A stretch of 64,000 bases of DNA from Achromobacter insolitus (GTDB lineage: Bacteria; Pseudomonadota; Gammaproteobacteria; Burkholderiales; Burkholderiaceae_B). The notes under the pieces were generated by a model. The model was not told the origin of the DNA, made no database searches, and saw only the letters and a list, made by a program, of their open reading frames with translations. The position numbers and the translations under genes are program-made. This document shows positions 56,439-64,000 of the stretch, piece after piece; the stretch's first letter is position 1; every line of letters starts with the position of its first letter. The DNA is taken from assembly GCF_002209555.1 (NCBI RefSeq), contig NZ_NJIF01000004.1:434001-498000 (forward strand). The letters are read 5' to 3'.

Positions 56439-57531
56439 GCGCAGCCTGGGCGGCCTGGAGTTCCGCGTCCTCGAACAATCCAGCTGGCTGCACAATCATG
56501 GATACGAAGTCTCCATCGCGGCACCCGCCGACAGCGCAATCAACCGCGCCGCCCGAGCGCGCGGATTGCGCGCAGTGGATCTCGACTTCAACCCGGCCTA
56601 TTCGCCGTCCACGGTCCTGAAGCTGCGACGCACCGTCAAGGCGCTGCGCATCGACCTCATCGACAGCCACAGCAGGGCAGACGGCAAGACCGCCGCGCTC
56701 TGCCGCGACCTGTGCGCAGTCGTCAGGACGCGCCATTTCGCCAAGGCCATGCGCAGCTCCCCACGGCGCCGGCTCGAATGGAAAATTGGCTGCGACCACG
56801 TCATCGCCACCAGCGACAAAGGCAAGCAGGAGCTGCTGGCCGCAGGGCTGATTGCCGAAGAACGGATCAGCGTCGTTGGAGAATGGGCGGGGGACGAGTT
56901 CTTCCTGCAGGACGAGGACCCGCAAAGGCGCCTGTCCACCCGGCACGCGCTGGACATAGCCGCACCAGAAGACGCCTACGTCATCGCCACCATAGGCATG
57001 CTGCGTCCCGAAAAAGGCCAGGCCGACCTCCTGCGCGTAGTGCAGCGGCTGCGTGGCCAAGGGGTGCCCGCCACCGCGCTGGTGGTCGGCATGCCCACCG
57101 CCAGCACGCAGGCTTATGCGCAGACGCTGCACCGGCTGGCCCAGGAACTGGGCATCGCCCGGCATGTGGTGTTTGCCGGACACCGCAACAATGTGGCAAG
57201 CATGATCGGCGCCGCCGACGTGGTCCTGGTGCCTTCCGCCACCGAAGCCTGGTCGCGCATCGTGCCCGAGGCTTACGCGGCGCGCCGGCCCGTCGTTGCC
57301 AGCGAGGTCGGCGGACTGCCGGAAATTGTCACACCGGGCCAGACCGGCTGGCTGGCCCGGCCGGGGGATGTGGCCGGCTATGCGGATGGCATCATGCGGA
57401 TTCGCAGCCAGCCCAAGCATGCCGCAACCATGATCGCGAACGCCCGGGCGTACGCGGAAGCGAACTTCAGGCTGGCGGGAAAGATGTTCAGCACTTTGGA
57501 AGCGTACAAACGGACACTAGCCGGCGGGTGA
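56413..57531 (+). CDS. GT4-family glycosyltransferase
   Basis: This 372-residue protein is a GT-B fold GT4 enzyme. N-terminal LAERSLGGLEFRVLEQSSWL begins the acceptor half; the donor half has GMLRPEKGQADLLRV and the EAWSRIVPEAYAARRPVVASEVGGLPEIV nucleotide-sugar motif (in parts), with the paired Glu. It transfers a sugar from an NDP-sugar, probably in LPS or glycolipid assembly with the preceding gene. Their overlap suggests a single transcript and linked roles. Confidence 0.9.
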   Translation: MRILHTLAERSLGGLEFRVLEQSSWLHNHGYEVSIAAPADSAINRAARARGLRAVDLDFNPAYSPSTVLKLRRTVKALRIDLIDSHSRADGKTAALCRDLCAVVRTRHFAKAMRSSPRRRLEWKIGCDHVIATSDKGKQELLAAGLIAEERISVVGEWAGDEFFLQDEDPQRRLSTRHALDIAAPEDAYVIATIGMLRPEKGQADLLRVVQRLRGQGVPATALVVGMPTASTQAYAQTLHRLAQELGIARHVVFAGHRNNVASMIGAADVVLVPSATEAWSRIVPEAYAARRPVVASEVGGLPEIVTPGQTGWLARPGDVAGYADGIMRIRSQPKHAATMIANARAYAEANFRLAGKMFSTLEAYKRTLAGG

Positions 57532-57588
57532 ACGACAGGGTGGAAGCGGTATCATGGTGCCCCCGATTGACTTACCCGATTCAGTACC

Positions 57589-58194
57589 GTGACAAAGCCC
57601 GCCCTATTGCTCGTCCTGGCGATCGCCCTGACGGGCTGCTCCAAGCAGGAAGAAACTCCCTGGGCCCGTCTCCAAGCCGCCACGCCTCAGCTGCAGCTGA
57701 CCGCCAACACGCCGGAAGCGGCGGTGAAATCCTGGTGGCAAGTTCGCGACGCGCACGACCGCTACACGGCCACCGCCTGCAAAGAACTGGCCGAGCTGTA
57801 CCAGCCTTTCACCTCCGCCGAAGACTCGCTCGCCACGGCCGAACTCCAGGCCCGGCAGAATGGCGATGAAAAATGCAGCGTCCAAACCTATGAGCGCAGC
57901 GTCGTCAATGTCGACGTCCAGTCCGACACGCGCGCCTTCGTTGTCGCGCAGATCCGCAACACGACACCCTCGACACCCGGTTTCCCGGTAGACAACGACG
58001 AACGCGACCGCAAGGAAAGAGGCGTGCGCATGCAGTACCTGCTGGAACGCGCCGACAAGACGCAGAACTGGAAAATCGCGCAGGTATATGGCCGCAACCG
58101 GTATTGCGAGGTCGCGCCGCAGAACGGCTGGTGCCCGCTGTACACCCGCAAGGCGGGGTCGGCGAACAGCTATGTGTATGAATTCAGTCAGTAA
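57589..58194 (+). CDS. Probable lipoprotein, unknown function
   Basis: This 201-residue protein has a lipoprotein signal (residues 1-17, LTGC lipobox with Cys17) and then a soluble region with two moderately conserved-looking stretches (AAVKSWWQVRDAHDRYTATAC and NWKIAQVYGRNRYCEVAPQ). No family is recognised. The start is a GTG at 57589. It stands downstream of the two glycosyltransferases in the same direction and is followed by a hairpin terminator. A role in envelope assembly would be a guess. Confidence 0.75.
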   Translation: MTKPALLLVLAIALTGCSKQEETPWARLQAATPQLQLTANTPEAAVKSWWQVRDAHDRYTATACKELAELYQPFTSAEDSLATAELQARQNGDEKCSVQTYERSVVNVDVQSDTRAFVVAQIRNTTPSTPGFPVDNDERDRKERGVRMQYLLERADKTQNWKIAQVYGRNRYCEVAPQNGWCPLYTRKAGSANSYVYEFSQ

Positions 58195-58201
58195 GTGATG
58201 C

Positions 58202-58226
58202 GCGGGCAGAAGCTGTTTCTGCCCGC
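58202..58226. terminator. Hairpin terminator between convergent genes
   Basis: GCGGGCAGAA and TTCTGCCCGC form a perfect 10-base-pair stem with a 5-base loop, between the lipoprotein stop and the OsmC stop. It can serve both directions; no T-run is present. Confidence 0.7.
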
Positions 58227-58260
58227 AGCTGGCGACGTCCGCGCCCCATCCGGGCAGCCC

Positions 58261-58650
58261 TTATGAAACCAGAATCACCCCAGGCCGGACCCTCACCGGC
58301 TTGCCCAGGGTACGCGCGACGGGCGATGACTGCACCGCATTGCGAACCAGCTCCTGCTGCGCCTCGGTAAGCGCCGCGGCAAAGCGCAAGCTCACCTCGA
58401 ATCCGGTTTCTTGGTCCAGGCGTTCGATCGTGACGTCCACCGATCCTTCGGGCAATGTGACGCCGGCCCGCTCCGCAGCCATGTCCATGGACATGCAAAC
58501 ACAGGCAGCAAGCGCGCTTTCGAGAAGTTCGTGCGGCCGCATTCCTGCCGTTCCCCCCTTGCCGTGCTTCTGCGTGTCCGAGAGCAGGACGCTATGCCCA
58601 TTGCTTACCTCGACGCAATAAGACTCCCCTGACCGCTTCGCCGTCACCAT
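58261..58650 (-). CDS. OsmC-family protein
   Basis: This 129-residue protein is an OsmC-like peroxidase-fold protein. The GMRPHELLESALAACVCMSMDMAAE helix (in parts) carries one reactive Cys in its usual place; the second Cys of the Ohr/OsmC pair is not as clear, since CVC gives two close residues. Family members reduce organic or lipid hydroperoxides, or are uncharacterised (YhfA group). It stands alone, convergent with the lipoprotein gene. Confidence 0.85.
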   Translation of the reverse strand: MVTAKRSGESYCVEVSNGHSVLLSDTQKHGKGGTAGMRPHELLESALAACVCMSMDMAAERAGVTLPEGSVDVTIERLDQETGFEVSLRFAAALTEAQQELVRNAVQSSPVARTLGKPVRVRPGVILVS

Positions 58651-58767
58651 GTGGATCTCCCGTAGTTGGATGAAAGATCCAGACAGCCTAGGCCGGCCGC
58701 GACAATCAAGGAAGGCCAGCGGGAATACTGGTATGGCGTGTGACAGCCTGGGCCCTCCTGCGCGGCC

Positions 58768-60027
58768 TCAGTTGTCGTACTTCTTCGACAGATCCTCGAA
58801 CACCTTCCTCTTTAACGGCGGCACCGCATCGACCACTCGCAGGAACGACCGGAAAAAGCGGCGTGATATCACCCCGCCATGCGCGGCCCGCTCCGCGTTG
58901 AGCCGCGAAAGACCCACCGCCGAATTGGCATATGTCCGCATCGCCTTTTCATACGCGCCGATGCCGTCCAGCATTGCCCGCTTGTCTTTCCCGGCGGCAA
59001 TGAGTCTGTCCGCCAGGATCGCGGCATCCCTGAGAGCGGTGTTCGCCCCGATTCCCGCCATGGGCGTCATGTTGTGTATGGCGTCGCCCACGAGGGTGAT
59101 TTGGCTGGGCTTCCAATACGGCAGCTCGGGCATGCTGCGTATCGGCACGGCTTTCACCGTCTCCATGTCCGAGTGCAATACCAGATTCCGTAAGGTCGGA
59201 GACCACTTTTCCATGCGCCGCAGCACGATATCCGTGACCACGTGGCCCTGCAATTTCTCGATGCTATCGGGAAAGTCCTTGCGCGCGGCGGCGTAAGCCC
59301 AGACAAGATAATTCCCTGTCTCGTCCGCAGCGCCATTGCGCGCCGCGGCCCTCCAGGCGGACAGGAACATCCAGCCCGGACCCGGCGGCACCACGTTGTT
59401 GACCGAACCATCGATGAAGTTCCGCGGCAGTCCCTTGAGCAGGTCCGCCGTCAATGGCGTGCGTCCGACAAGGTTGGTGATTCCCAGATCAAGCCGTTTC
59501 AGGCCGTTCAGGTATTGGGCTCTCACGCGCGAGTTACTGGCATCGGCCCCGACGAGCACATCTCCGTCAGCGTGACTACCGTCCGAAAAATGGGCCCGCA
59601 CGCGTCCATCTTCGCCAAGAATCTCGTAGGAGGTGAATTCCTTCCCCCACTGTATCGGGTTGCCAGGCCCCTCCAGGCCGCCGAGAAGAATGCTTCTCAA
59701 CTGGAGGCGCTCGATGGAACGGCGCTGCGCCTGGCCGCCAGGACTTGCCGACCCCTCAAAGGCAGTTAGCGTGCGAGCCTTTTCGTCCAGAAAGTGCACG
59801 CTCACGCCCGCATGCCCCGCGGCGCGGTCGAACTCCTCGAAGATGTTTGCAGGCAGGCAGTGTTTCAAGGCCCGCTGTCCATTGCCGTCGATCAGGATGC
59901 CATACCCTGCCATGCCGTCGGCGACGGCAGTGCCTCGCTCGAACACGGCGACATCGACTCCGGAAGAATGAAGCTTCTGTGCCAAGGCCAAACCGGCCAT
60001 ACCTGCCCCAATGACCAAAACACGCAT
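58768..60027 (-). CDS. FAD-dependent monooxygenase (class A hydroxylase-like)
   Basis: This 419-residue protein has the PHBH-fold elements: GAGMAGLALAQKL near residues 7-19, the DG-like segment LVGADASNSRVR, and the GD segment LVGDAIHNMTPMAGIGANTALRDA (in parts). These enzymes hydroxylate aromatic or similar compounds, and some (TetX-like) modify antibiotics. I chose the ATG at 60027. It stands alone, with DUF2164 upstream in the same direction. The substrate is unknown. Confidence 0.88.
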   Translation of the reverse strand: MRVLVIGAGMAGLALAQKLHSSGVDVAVFERGTAVADGMAGYGILIDGNGQRALKHCLPANIFEEFDRAAGHAGVSVHFLDEKARTLTAFEGSASPGGQAQRRSIERLQLRSILLGGLEGPGNPIQWGKEFTSYEILGEDGRVRAHFSDGSHADGDVLVGADASNSRVRAQYLNGLKRLDLGITNLVGRTPLTADLLKGLPRNFIDGSVNNVVPPGPGWMFLSAWRAAARNGAADETGNYLVWAYAAARKDFPDSIEKLQGHVVTDIVLRRMEKWSPTLRNLVLHSDMETVKAVPIRSMPELPYWKPSQITLVGDAIHNMTPMAGIGANTALRDAAILADRLIAAGKDKRAMLDGIGAYEKAMRTYANSAVGLSRLNAERAAHGGVISRRFFRSFLRVVDAVPPLKRKVFEDLSKKYDN

Positions 60028-60140
60028 GCATTCAACCTTCAGGCGGAGAACCAAAACCGGATCAGGACTCGATCAGTCCAACGGCTTCATGCCTGGCTGA
60101 CCGGAAAGGTATGAACGCGATTGCGGCCATTGGTTCCCGG

Positions 60141-60419
60141 CTACTTCTTGCGGCCCCGCGCATCCTTGTCCTGCTTGCGCCAGTATGCGAACTCTTCTTC
60201 GTGGACCTCCAGGTCCACTTCGGACACGCGCGCTTGCAGCCGTTCCTGCACGTCCGCCACGGCCTTGTTGTAGATGGTGGGCCCGATTTCTTCCAGGATG
60301 AAGCCCAGCAGCGCACCGGCCGCCACATTGCCGATGCGTTCATCCATGTTCTGGGCGAAGTAGCGTTGAATGGAAACGATAGCGGCGTCTCGCACACCGC
60401 GTTCAAGTTCGATAGCCAT
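60141..60419 (-). CDS. DUF2164-family protein
   Basis: This 92-residue protein is a small helical protein of the DUF2164 type, opening MAIELERGVRDAAIVSIQRYF with ENMDERIGN-like spacing and an acidic VQERLQARVSEVDLEVHEEEF segment, then a Lys-rich tail (KDARGRKK). No function is known. The ATG at 60419 has a GGGGGC upstream, a modest ribosome-binding site. It is divergent from the 60523 gene, with a candidate inverted repeat in the gap. Confidence 0.8.
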   Translation of the reverse strand: MAIELERGVRDAAIVSIQRYFAQNMDERIGNVAAGALLGFILEEIGPTIYNKAVADVQERLQARVSEVDLEVHEEEFAYWRKQDKDARGRKK

Positions 60420-60494
60420 GGCGGCCCCCTTTCTGCAGACAAACCGGCCTCCACGGGAAAACCCGCTAACCGGCCCCAATTTCGTACGAATTAT

Positions 60495-60512
60495 ACTGGA
60501 TGCATAACCAGT
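60495..60512. promoter_or_regulatory. Candidate promoter/operator with LexA-like symmetry
   Basis: ACTGG-N8-CCAGT is an exact inverted repeat in the gap between divergent DUF2164 and the 60523 gene. It resembles but does not match the CTGT-N8-ACAG LexA box. TATACT at 60492-60497 could be a -10 element overlapping it. Confidence 0.35.
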
Positions 60513-60522
60513 GTTTTCCGCT

Positions 60523-60816
60523 ATGCCGTTCAAAGCCCCCCTTACCCACGCCGAGCTTCGCGCTATCCGGGAGCGCCAGCCCTGGAACTCCGATGTGGTC
60601 TCCCTGCTCTGGGAGGTCAAGCGCTTGCGCTCGGCCCTGCTACGCTGGCACCAGGTGTCCAGCGACCTCAAGCGGCCAGCGGGCCTGATGGGCGATATCT
60701 ACGACGAGCTGCTGGCGAATCTGGCGATGGAACCCTGCGTGTGCGAACGCGATCAGGCGACCGCGCAGCTGATGGACTCGCCCCCCAAGCCGCGCAAGCT
60801 GGCGTCGCCGCGGTAA
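60523..60816 (+). CDS. Hypothetical small protein
   Basis: This 97-residue protein (MPFKAPLTHAELRAIRERQ...) is helical and Arg/Leu-rich in its first half (VVSLLWEVKRLRSALLRWH) and ends in a Cys pair (CVC) and a Pro/Lys tail. No family is recognised. An upstream GTG at 60511 is a possible alternate start. It is convergent with the His-tailed transporter and divergent from DUF2164. Confidence 0.65.
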   Translation: MPFKAPLTHAELRAIRERQPWNSDVVSLLWEVKRLRSALLRWHQVSSDLKRPAGLMGDIYDELLANLAMEPCVCERDQATAQLMDSPPKPRKLASPR

Positions 60817-60874
60817 CCGGCAGGCGCAACAGACGGCATGCACGCAGGGCCGTAGCATGCCCCTTGCCTCCCGT

Positions 60875-61936
60875 TCACCCATGTCCATGCCGATGGTGAA
60901 TATCCGGATAGTGGGGATGCGAATGAGTGAGTACCGCATGGCGATGCGGATGCGTGTGCGGCTCCTTGCCGTCCCATGGGAAGTCATGGGTATGCTGGTG
61001 GTGAGCGTCGTGCACATGCCGGTGGCTATGGTGCAGCGGCTCATGCGTGTGCTCGTGCTCATGGCGTTCGCGCAGGTGCAACCAGACGCCGATCGCCATC
61101 AGCGCCGCAGCCGCCCAGAACAGCGGGCCGGGCATTTCGGGCCACAACATCAACGAAATGACCACGCCGAACAACGGCGCGACCGAAAAATAGGCGCCCG
61201 TCCGGGCCGTGCCCAGCGTCCGCAACGCCATCACGAACAGCGTCAAGCTCACCCCATACCCCAGGAATCCCACGGCCAAAGTAACGCTCACGGCCGTGAT
61301 CGACGGCAAGGTCGCGCCTCCGAGCAAAGCAAGCATGGTGTTCGTGAGCCCGGCCAGGAGCCCCTTCAATCCGGCAATCAGCATCGCGTCGTTCGTGGAG
61401 ACCTTGCGAGTCAGGTTGTTATCTACTGCCCAACACAGACAGGCCCCGACAATCAGCAAGGCCCCGGGAGAAAAAGCCGCCGCGCCCGGCGCCCAGGACA
61501 ATAGAAGCCCTCCGGCGACGATGACCAGCATGCCCAACACGATCTGGCGATCCGCATTTTCTTTGAAGACCCACCAGGCGATCACGGCCGTAAGCACGCC
61601 CTCTACGTTCAACAGCAGCGACGCGGAAGCCCCGCTCGTCTGCGTCAGGCCCAGCATGAGCAGCGCCGGTCCCAGCACGCCCCCGAAGATGATGGCCCCC
61701 AGCAGCCAGGGCACGTCGCTTTTGGGGATCTTCAGATCCTGGACGCCCCCGCCGGCTCCGCCCCGCTTCGCCTGGCGCAGCAGCAATAGCAGACAGAGAC
61801 CGAGGCCGCTGCCCAAATAGAGCAGGCCGGCCAGCAACAAAGGCGTGATGTCGTCAACGAGCATCTTCGCGAAAGGCGTGCTGGCGCCAAACAGCAATGC
61901 TGAGGTCAGTGCGGGTAGGGCTGAGCGGATGGACAT
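60875..61936 (-). CDS. EamA/DMT transporter with His-rich C-terminal tail
   Basis: This 353-residue inner-membrane transporter has ten helices in two EamA repeats (opening SIRSALPALTSALLFGASTPFAKML, in parts). The last 65 residues (about 289-353) hold 24 histidines in HxH-type runs (HEHEHTH, HHSHRHVHDAHHQHTH). Such tails bind metal in many metal transporters or chaperones. The family normally moves amino acids or metabolites, so the tail suggests a metal or metal-chelate link. The ATG at 61936 opens the first helix. Confidence 0.88.
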   Translation of the reverse strand: MSIRSALPALTSALLFGASTPFAKMLVDDITPLLLAGLLYLGSGLGLCLLLLLRQAKRGGAGGGVQDLKIPKSDVPWLLGAIIFGGVLGPALLMLGLTQTSGASASLLLNVEGVLTAVIAWWVFKENADRQIVLGMLVIVAGGLLLSWAPGAAAFSPGALLIVGACLCWAVDNNLTRKVSTNDAMLIAGLKGLLAGLTNTMLALLGGATLPSITAVSVTLAVGFLGYGVSLTLFVMALRTLGTARTGAYFSVAPLFGVVISLMLWPEMPGPLFWAAAALMAIGVWLHLRERHEHEHTHEPLHHSHRHVHDAHHQHTHDFPWDGKEPHTHPHRHAVLTHSHPHYPDIHHRHGHG

Positions 61937-62114
61937 AGCCGGATAAAGCCAGGGAACGTAGCAAAAAGGCGGTGCCGGCAAGGCCTTCGCTGAATGCGCG
62001 GCGCTCGCCTGAACAGCACAATTTACTGGCCCGGACGGATTTACGGACCATTACCCCGGAAGCGCGCAGGGCTACGCGCAACGACCGGCGCGGCAGCCCT
62101 TCAGAGCCCAACGA

Positions 62115-62138
62115 CTGCCGCCCGGGCCGAGGCGGCAG
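62115..62138 (-). terminator. Weak hairpin after the Bug receptor gene
   Basis: CTGCCGCC and GGCGGCAG form an 8-base-pair stem with an 8-base loop, 7 bases past the minus-strand stop at 62145. No T-run follows, so it is tentative. Confidence 0.45.
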
Positions 62139-62144
62139 CGATGA

Positions 62145-63134
62145 TCAATTGACGGTCACGCCGGCCTCGCGCACCACCTCGCCCCACAGAGAGATCTCCT
62201 GGACGATCTGATCGCGAAAGGCTTGCGGACTGCCCGGCGCGGCCTCTTCCCCGGTTGCCTTGAGGCGGTCGGCCATCTCGGGCATCACGACGGCCGCATT
62301 GATCGCGGCATTGAGCTTCGCTTGCACCTGCGGCGGCACACCCTTGGGCGCAATGATGCCGTACCACACCGTCACGTCGTACGGCACGCCGGCCTCGCGC
62401 ACCGTCGGGATATCGGGCGCCGAAGACACACGTTGGGGCAAGGTCACCGCCAACACCTTCAGCCGCTTATCCTCGCGGTAAGGCAAGGTCGAGCCCGCCG
62501 TGGTCAGCATCGCGTTGACCTGGCCCGCGACCGTGTCCGTCAAGGCCGGCGCGGACCCCTTGTAGGGCACGTGGATCATGGAAATGCCGGCCGTCTTCAA
62601 AAAGGCCTCCATCGCCAGATGCGAAATCCCGCCAGTGCCGGATGAGGCATAGGTCAGCCCACCCGGCTTCTTCTTGGCCAAGGCCACCAGCTCGCCCAGG
62701 CTGTCCACCGGCACGCCGGGATTGACCGACACAAAGAACGGCGCGCGCGCGATCATGCCGATCGGCGTCATGTCCTCGACCGGATCGAATGGCAGCTTGT
62801 ACAAGCTGGGGTTGACTGAATAGCTATTGGAAATCAAGGTCAGGGTATAGCCATCGGGCGCCGACTTCAGGCCCTGCTCCACCCCCAGCTTGCCCCCCGC
62901 GCCTGGCCGATTTTCGACCACCACGGGCTGCTTCAGGCCATCGGACAACAGCTGCCCCAGGAGACGCGCGATCCCATCATTGCCGCCCCCGGCGGCAAAG
63001 GGCACGATCAGCTTGATCGGCTGCGAAGGATAGTCATCGGCGTGCGCGTTGGAACCCGATCCGGCAAACGCCGCCACCGCAAGCGCTGCCCCCAATACCG
63101 CCCTGCCCAGCTTGGCGCCGGATAGCATGGTCAT
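62145..63134 (-). CDS. Bug/TctC-family periplasmic receptor
   Basis: This 329-residue protein is the fifth Bug receptor of the window. It has a signal peptide (residues 1-33, ending SNAHA), the opening YPSQPIKLIVPFAAGGGND and the SAPDGYTLTLISNS ligand loop. The ATG at 63134 has GAGGAGAAG upstream; a longer frame to 63170 has no support. It is not next to a GGT-family gene, unlike two of the other Bug genes. The tRNA-Arg gene lies upstream in the same direction. Confidence 0.92.
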   Translation of the reverse strand: MTMLSGAKLGRAVLGAALAVAAFAGSGSNAHADDYPSQPIKLIVPFAAGGGNDGIARLLGQLLSDGLKQPVVVENRPGAGGKLGVEQGLKSAPDGYTLTLISNSYSVNPSLYKLPFDPVEDMTPIGMIARAPFFVSVNPGVPVDSLGELVALAKKKPGGLTYASSGTGGISHLAMEAFLKTAGISMIHVPYKGSAPALTDTVAGQVNAMLTTAGSTLPYREDKRLKVLAVTLPQRVSSAPDIPTVREAGVPYDVTVWYGIIAPKGVPPQVQAKLNAAINAAVVMPEMADRLKATGEEAAPGSPQAFRDQIVQEISLWGEVVREAGVTVN

Positions 63135-63249
63135 ACTCTTCTCCTCTTTGGTTGACCGCTGCGCGGCCATGTTATGTGGCTGCCATGGCAGCGCCCTTTC
63201 AGGGTCCGCCAGACTGCGTCGCAGTATGCCTCATACAAAGTGGGAAGAT

Positions 63250-63326
63250 TGGCGCGGCAGGAGGGGCTCGAACCCCCGACCTCAGGCTTAGAAGGCCCGT
63301 GCTCTATCCAGCTGAGCTACTGCCGC
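63250..63326 (-). tRNA. tRNA-Arg (anticodon UCU)
   Basis: The minus strand gives a 77-base cloverleaf with encoded CCA. The acceptor stem GCGGCAG pairs with CTGCCGC and the discriminator is G. The anticodon loop CTTCTAA gives UCU, reading AGA/AGG, rare codons in a GC-rich genome. D arm (AGCTCAGCTGGATAGAGC) and T arm (GGGGGTTCGAGCCCC) are standard. Confidence 0.96.
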
Positions 63327-63422
63327 GCGGTGTGGTGATGGCCCGGAATGGATCCGGGCGCCGCATTTTACCTTGTTGCGGCCGCCTTGGGCGGTTGGCC
63401 GGAATGGCGGGCTCCGCGAGCC

Positions 63423-64000
63423 CTATTCCTCGCCGATGTCCGCATGGGTGGACACCCACAGCACCAGGGCGTCGTCCGGGCTCAGGCTGATCACCCGGTG
63501 CCCCATGCGGCTGTCTATATAGAAGCTTTCGCCGGCTTTCAGGCGGGCGGGTTCGTAGAATTCGGTGTAGAGCTCCACCTCGCCTTCCAGGACGTACACG
63601 AATTCCTCGCCGCGATGGCGGCTCCAGTCGTGAAACTCGTCGAACGAACGCGCCTTGACGCGGGTGTGGAAAGGCATCATGCGCTTATGCGACAACGCGG
63701 TGCAAAGCAGGCGGTGGTCGTAATACGGGGTTTCGTACTGGCGCCCTTCGCCCTGGCGGCTGAGGCTGCGGCGCCCAGTGCCCATATGGGCGTCGGACGC
63801 GGTGAAGAGTTCGGCCACGTCCAGCTCCAGCCCCGCCGCGATCTTGATCAGGTTGTCATAGGTGGGCGACAGCAGGCTGTTTTCGATCTTGGACAACGTG
63901 GACGCGGACACGCCGGTGGCCGCGGCCGCCTGCTTCAAAGTCCACGCCCGCGCCTGGCGCAAGGCTCGCAGCCGTTGTGCCAACACGCTTTGTTTGTTGC
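63423..64000 (-). CDS. XRE-family regulator with cupin domain (partial at right edge)
   Basis: The visible part (about 187 residues from a GTG at 63986, and open beyond) has an N-terminal XRE helix-turn-helix (LRALRQARAWTLKQAAAATGVSASTLSKIEN, in parts) and a C-terminal cupin domain (FHDWSRHRGEEFVYVLEGEVELYTE and ESFYIDSRMGHRV), a layout typical of PuuR-like and other ligand-sensing repressors. The frame stays open to the window edge, so the true start is likely outside. It stands beyond tRNA-Arg in the same orientation; its target is unknown. Confidence 0.88.
   Translation of the reverse strand, partial: NKQSVLAQRLRALRQARAWTLKQAAAATGVSASTLSKIENSLLSPTYDNLIKIAAGLELDVAELFTASDAHMGTGRRSLSRQGEGRQYETPYYDHRLLCTALSHKRMMPFHTRVKARSFDEFHDWSRHRGEEFVYVLEGEVELYTEFYEPARLKAGESFYIDSRMGHRVISLSPDDALVLWVSTHADIGEE

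Overview
The window reads as chromosome from a GC-rich betaproteobacterium of the Alcaligenaceae, most likely Achromobacter or Bordetella. The evidence is five Bug/TctC-type periplasmic receptors with no TctA/TctB membrane partners, two DUF4148 secreted proteins, many LysR/GntR/IclR regulators, and strongly GC-biased codon use. The species is inferred, not proven.

Layout. 1-5.0 kb is a less GC-rich, accessory-looking stretch (thioesterase, GNAT, Nudix, LysR plus DHA2 drug transporter) that stops at the 3' end of a tRNA-His gene. 5-12 kb carries a cardiolipin-synthase-like enzyme, a thioesterase, a beta-hydroxyacid dehydrogenase, two transporters and a cupin. 11.3-14.7 kb is a GntR / Bug receptor / gamma-glutamyltransferase-family unit with a clear candidate operator. 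14.8-23.8 kb is a heavy-metal module: a CzcCBA-type RND efflux pump, a two-component system, and two DUF4148 proteins. A TTAC-N6-GTAA box lies in front of the pump.

23.9-41.7 kb is a large catabolic region. A LysR and a Bug receptor diverge. Then follows a tightly overlapping six-gene operon: hydantoinase/5-oxoprolinase A and B, a thiamine-diphosphate enzyme, and a three-part opine-oxidase/HcnABC-like flavoprotein dehydrogenase. Next come an IclR regulator, a second amino-acid-oxidase-like flavoprotein, an M19 dipeptidase homologue without some usual metal ligands, two more Bug receptors and a second gamma-glutamyltransferase homologue. Together these look like uptake and oxidation of a gamma-glutamyl, cyclic-imide or N-substituted amino-acid compound. 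The substrate cannot be read from sequence. This is the best candidate here for an undescribed pathway.

41.7-55.3 kb is an envelope/stress and respiratory block: a small acidic protein, a CinA-type deamidase, DUF4142, an MscS channel, GalU, a stand-alone phosphoglucose isomerase related to the Tal-Pgi fusion, a PRC-barrel protein, a Cys-rich copper-storage protein, and a caa3-type cytochrome oxidase. In that oxidase subunits I and III are fused and the K-channel lysine appears to be glutamine. Two extra c-type cytochromes, a DUF421 protein and a Pro-rich secreted protein complete the block.

55.3-64 kb holds two glycosyltransferases, a lipoprotein, an OsmC protein, an FAD monooxygenase, DUF2164, a DMT transporter with a strongly His-rich tail, a fifth Bug receptor, tRNA-Arg(UCU) and a cupin-type XRE regulator that runs off the right edge. 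No CRISPR array, insertion sequence, rRNA gene, integrase or replication origin was seen.
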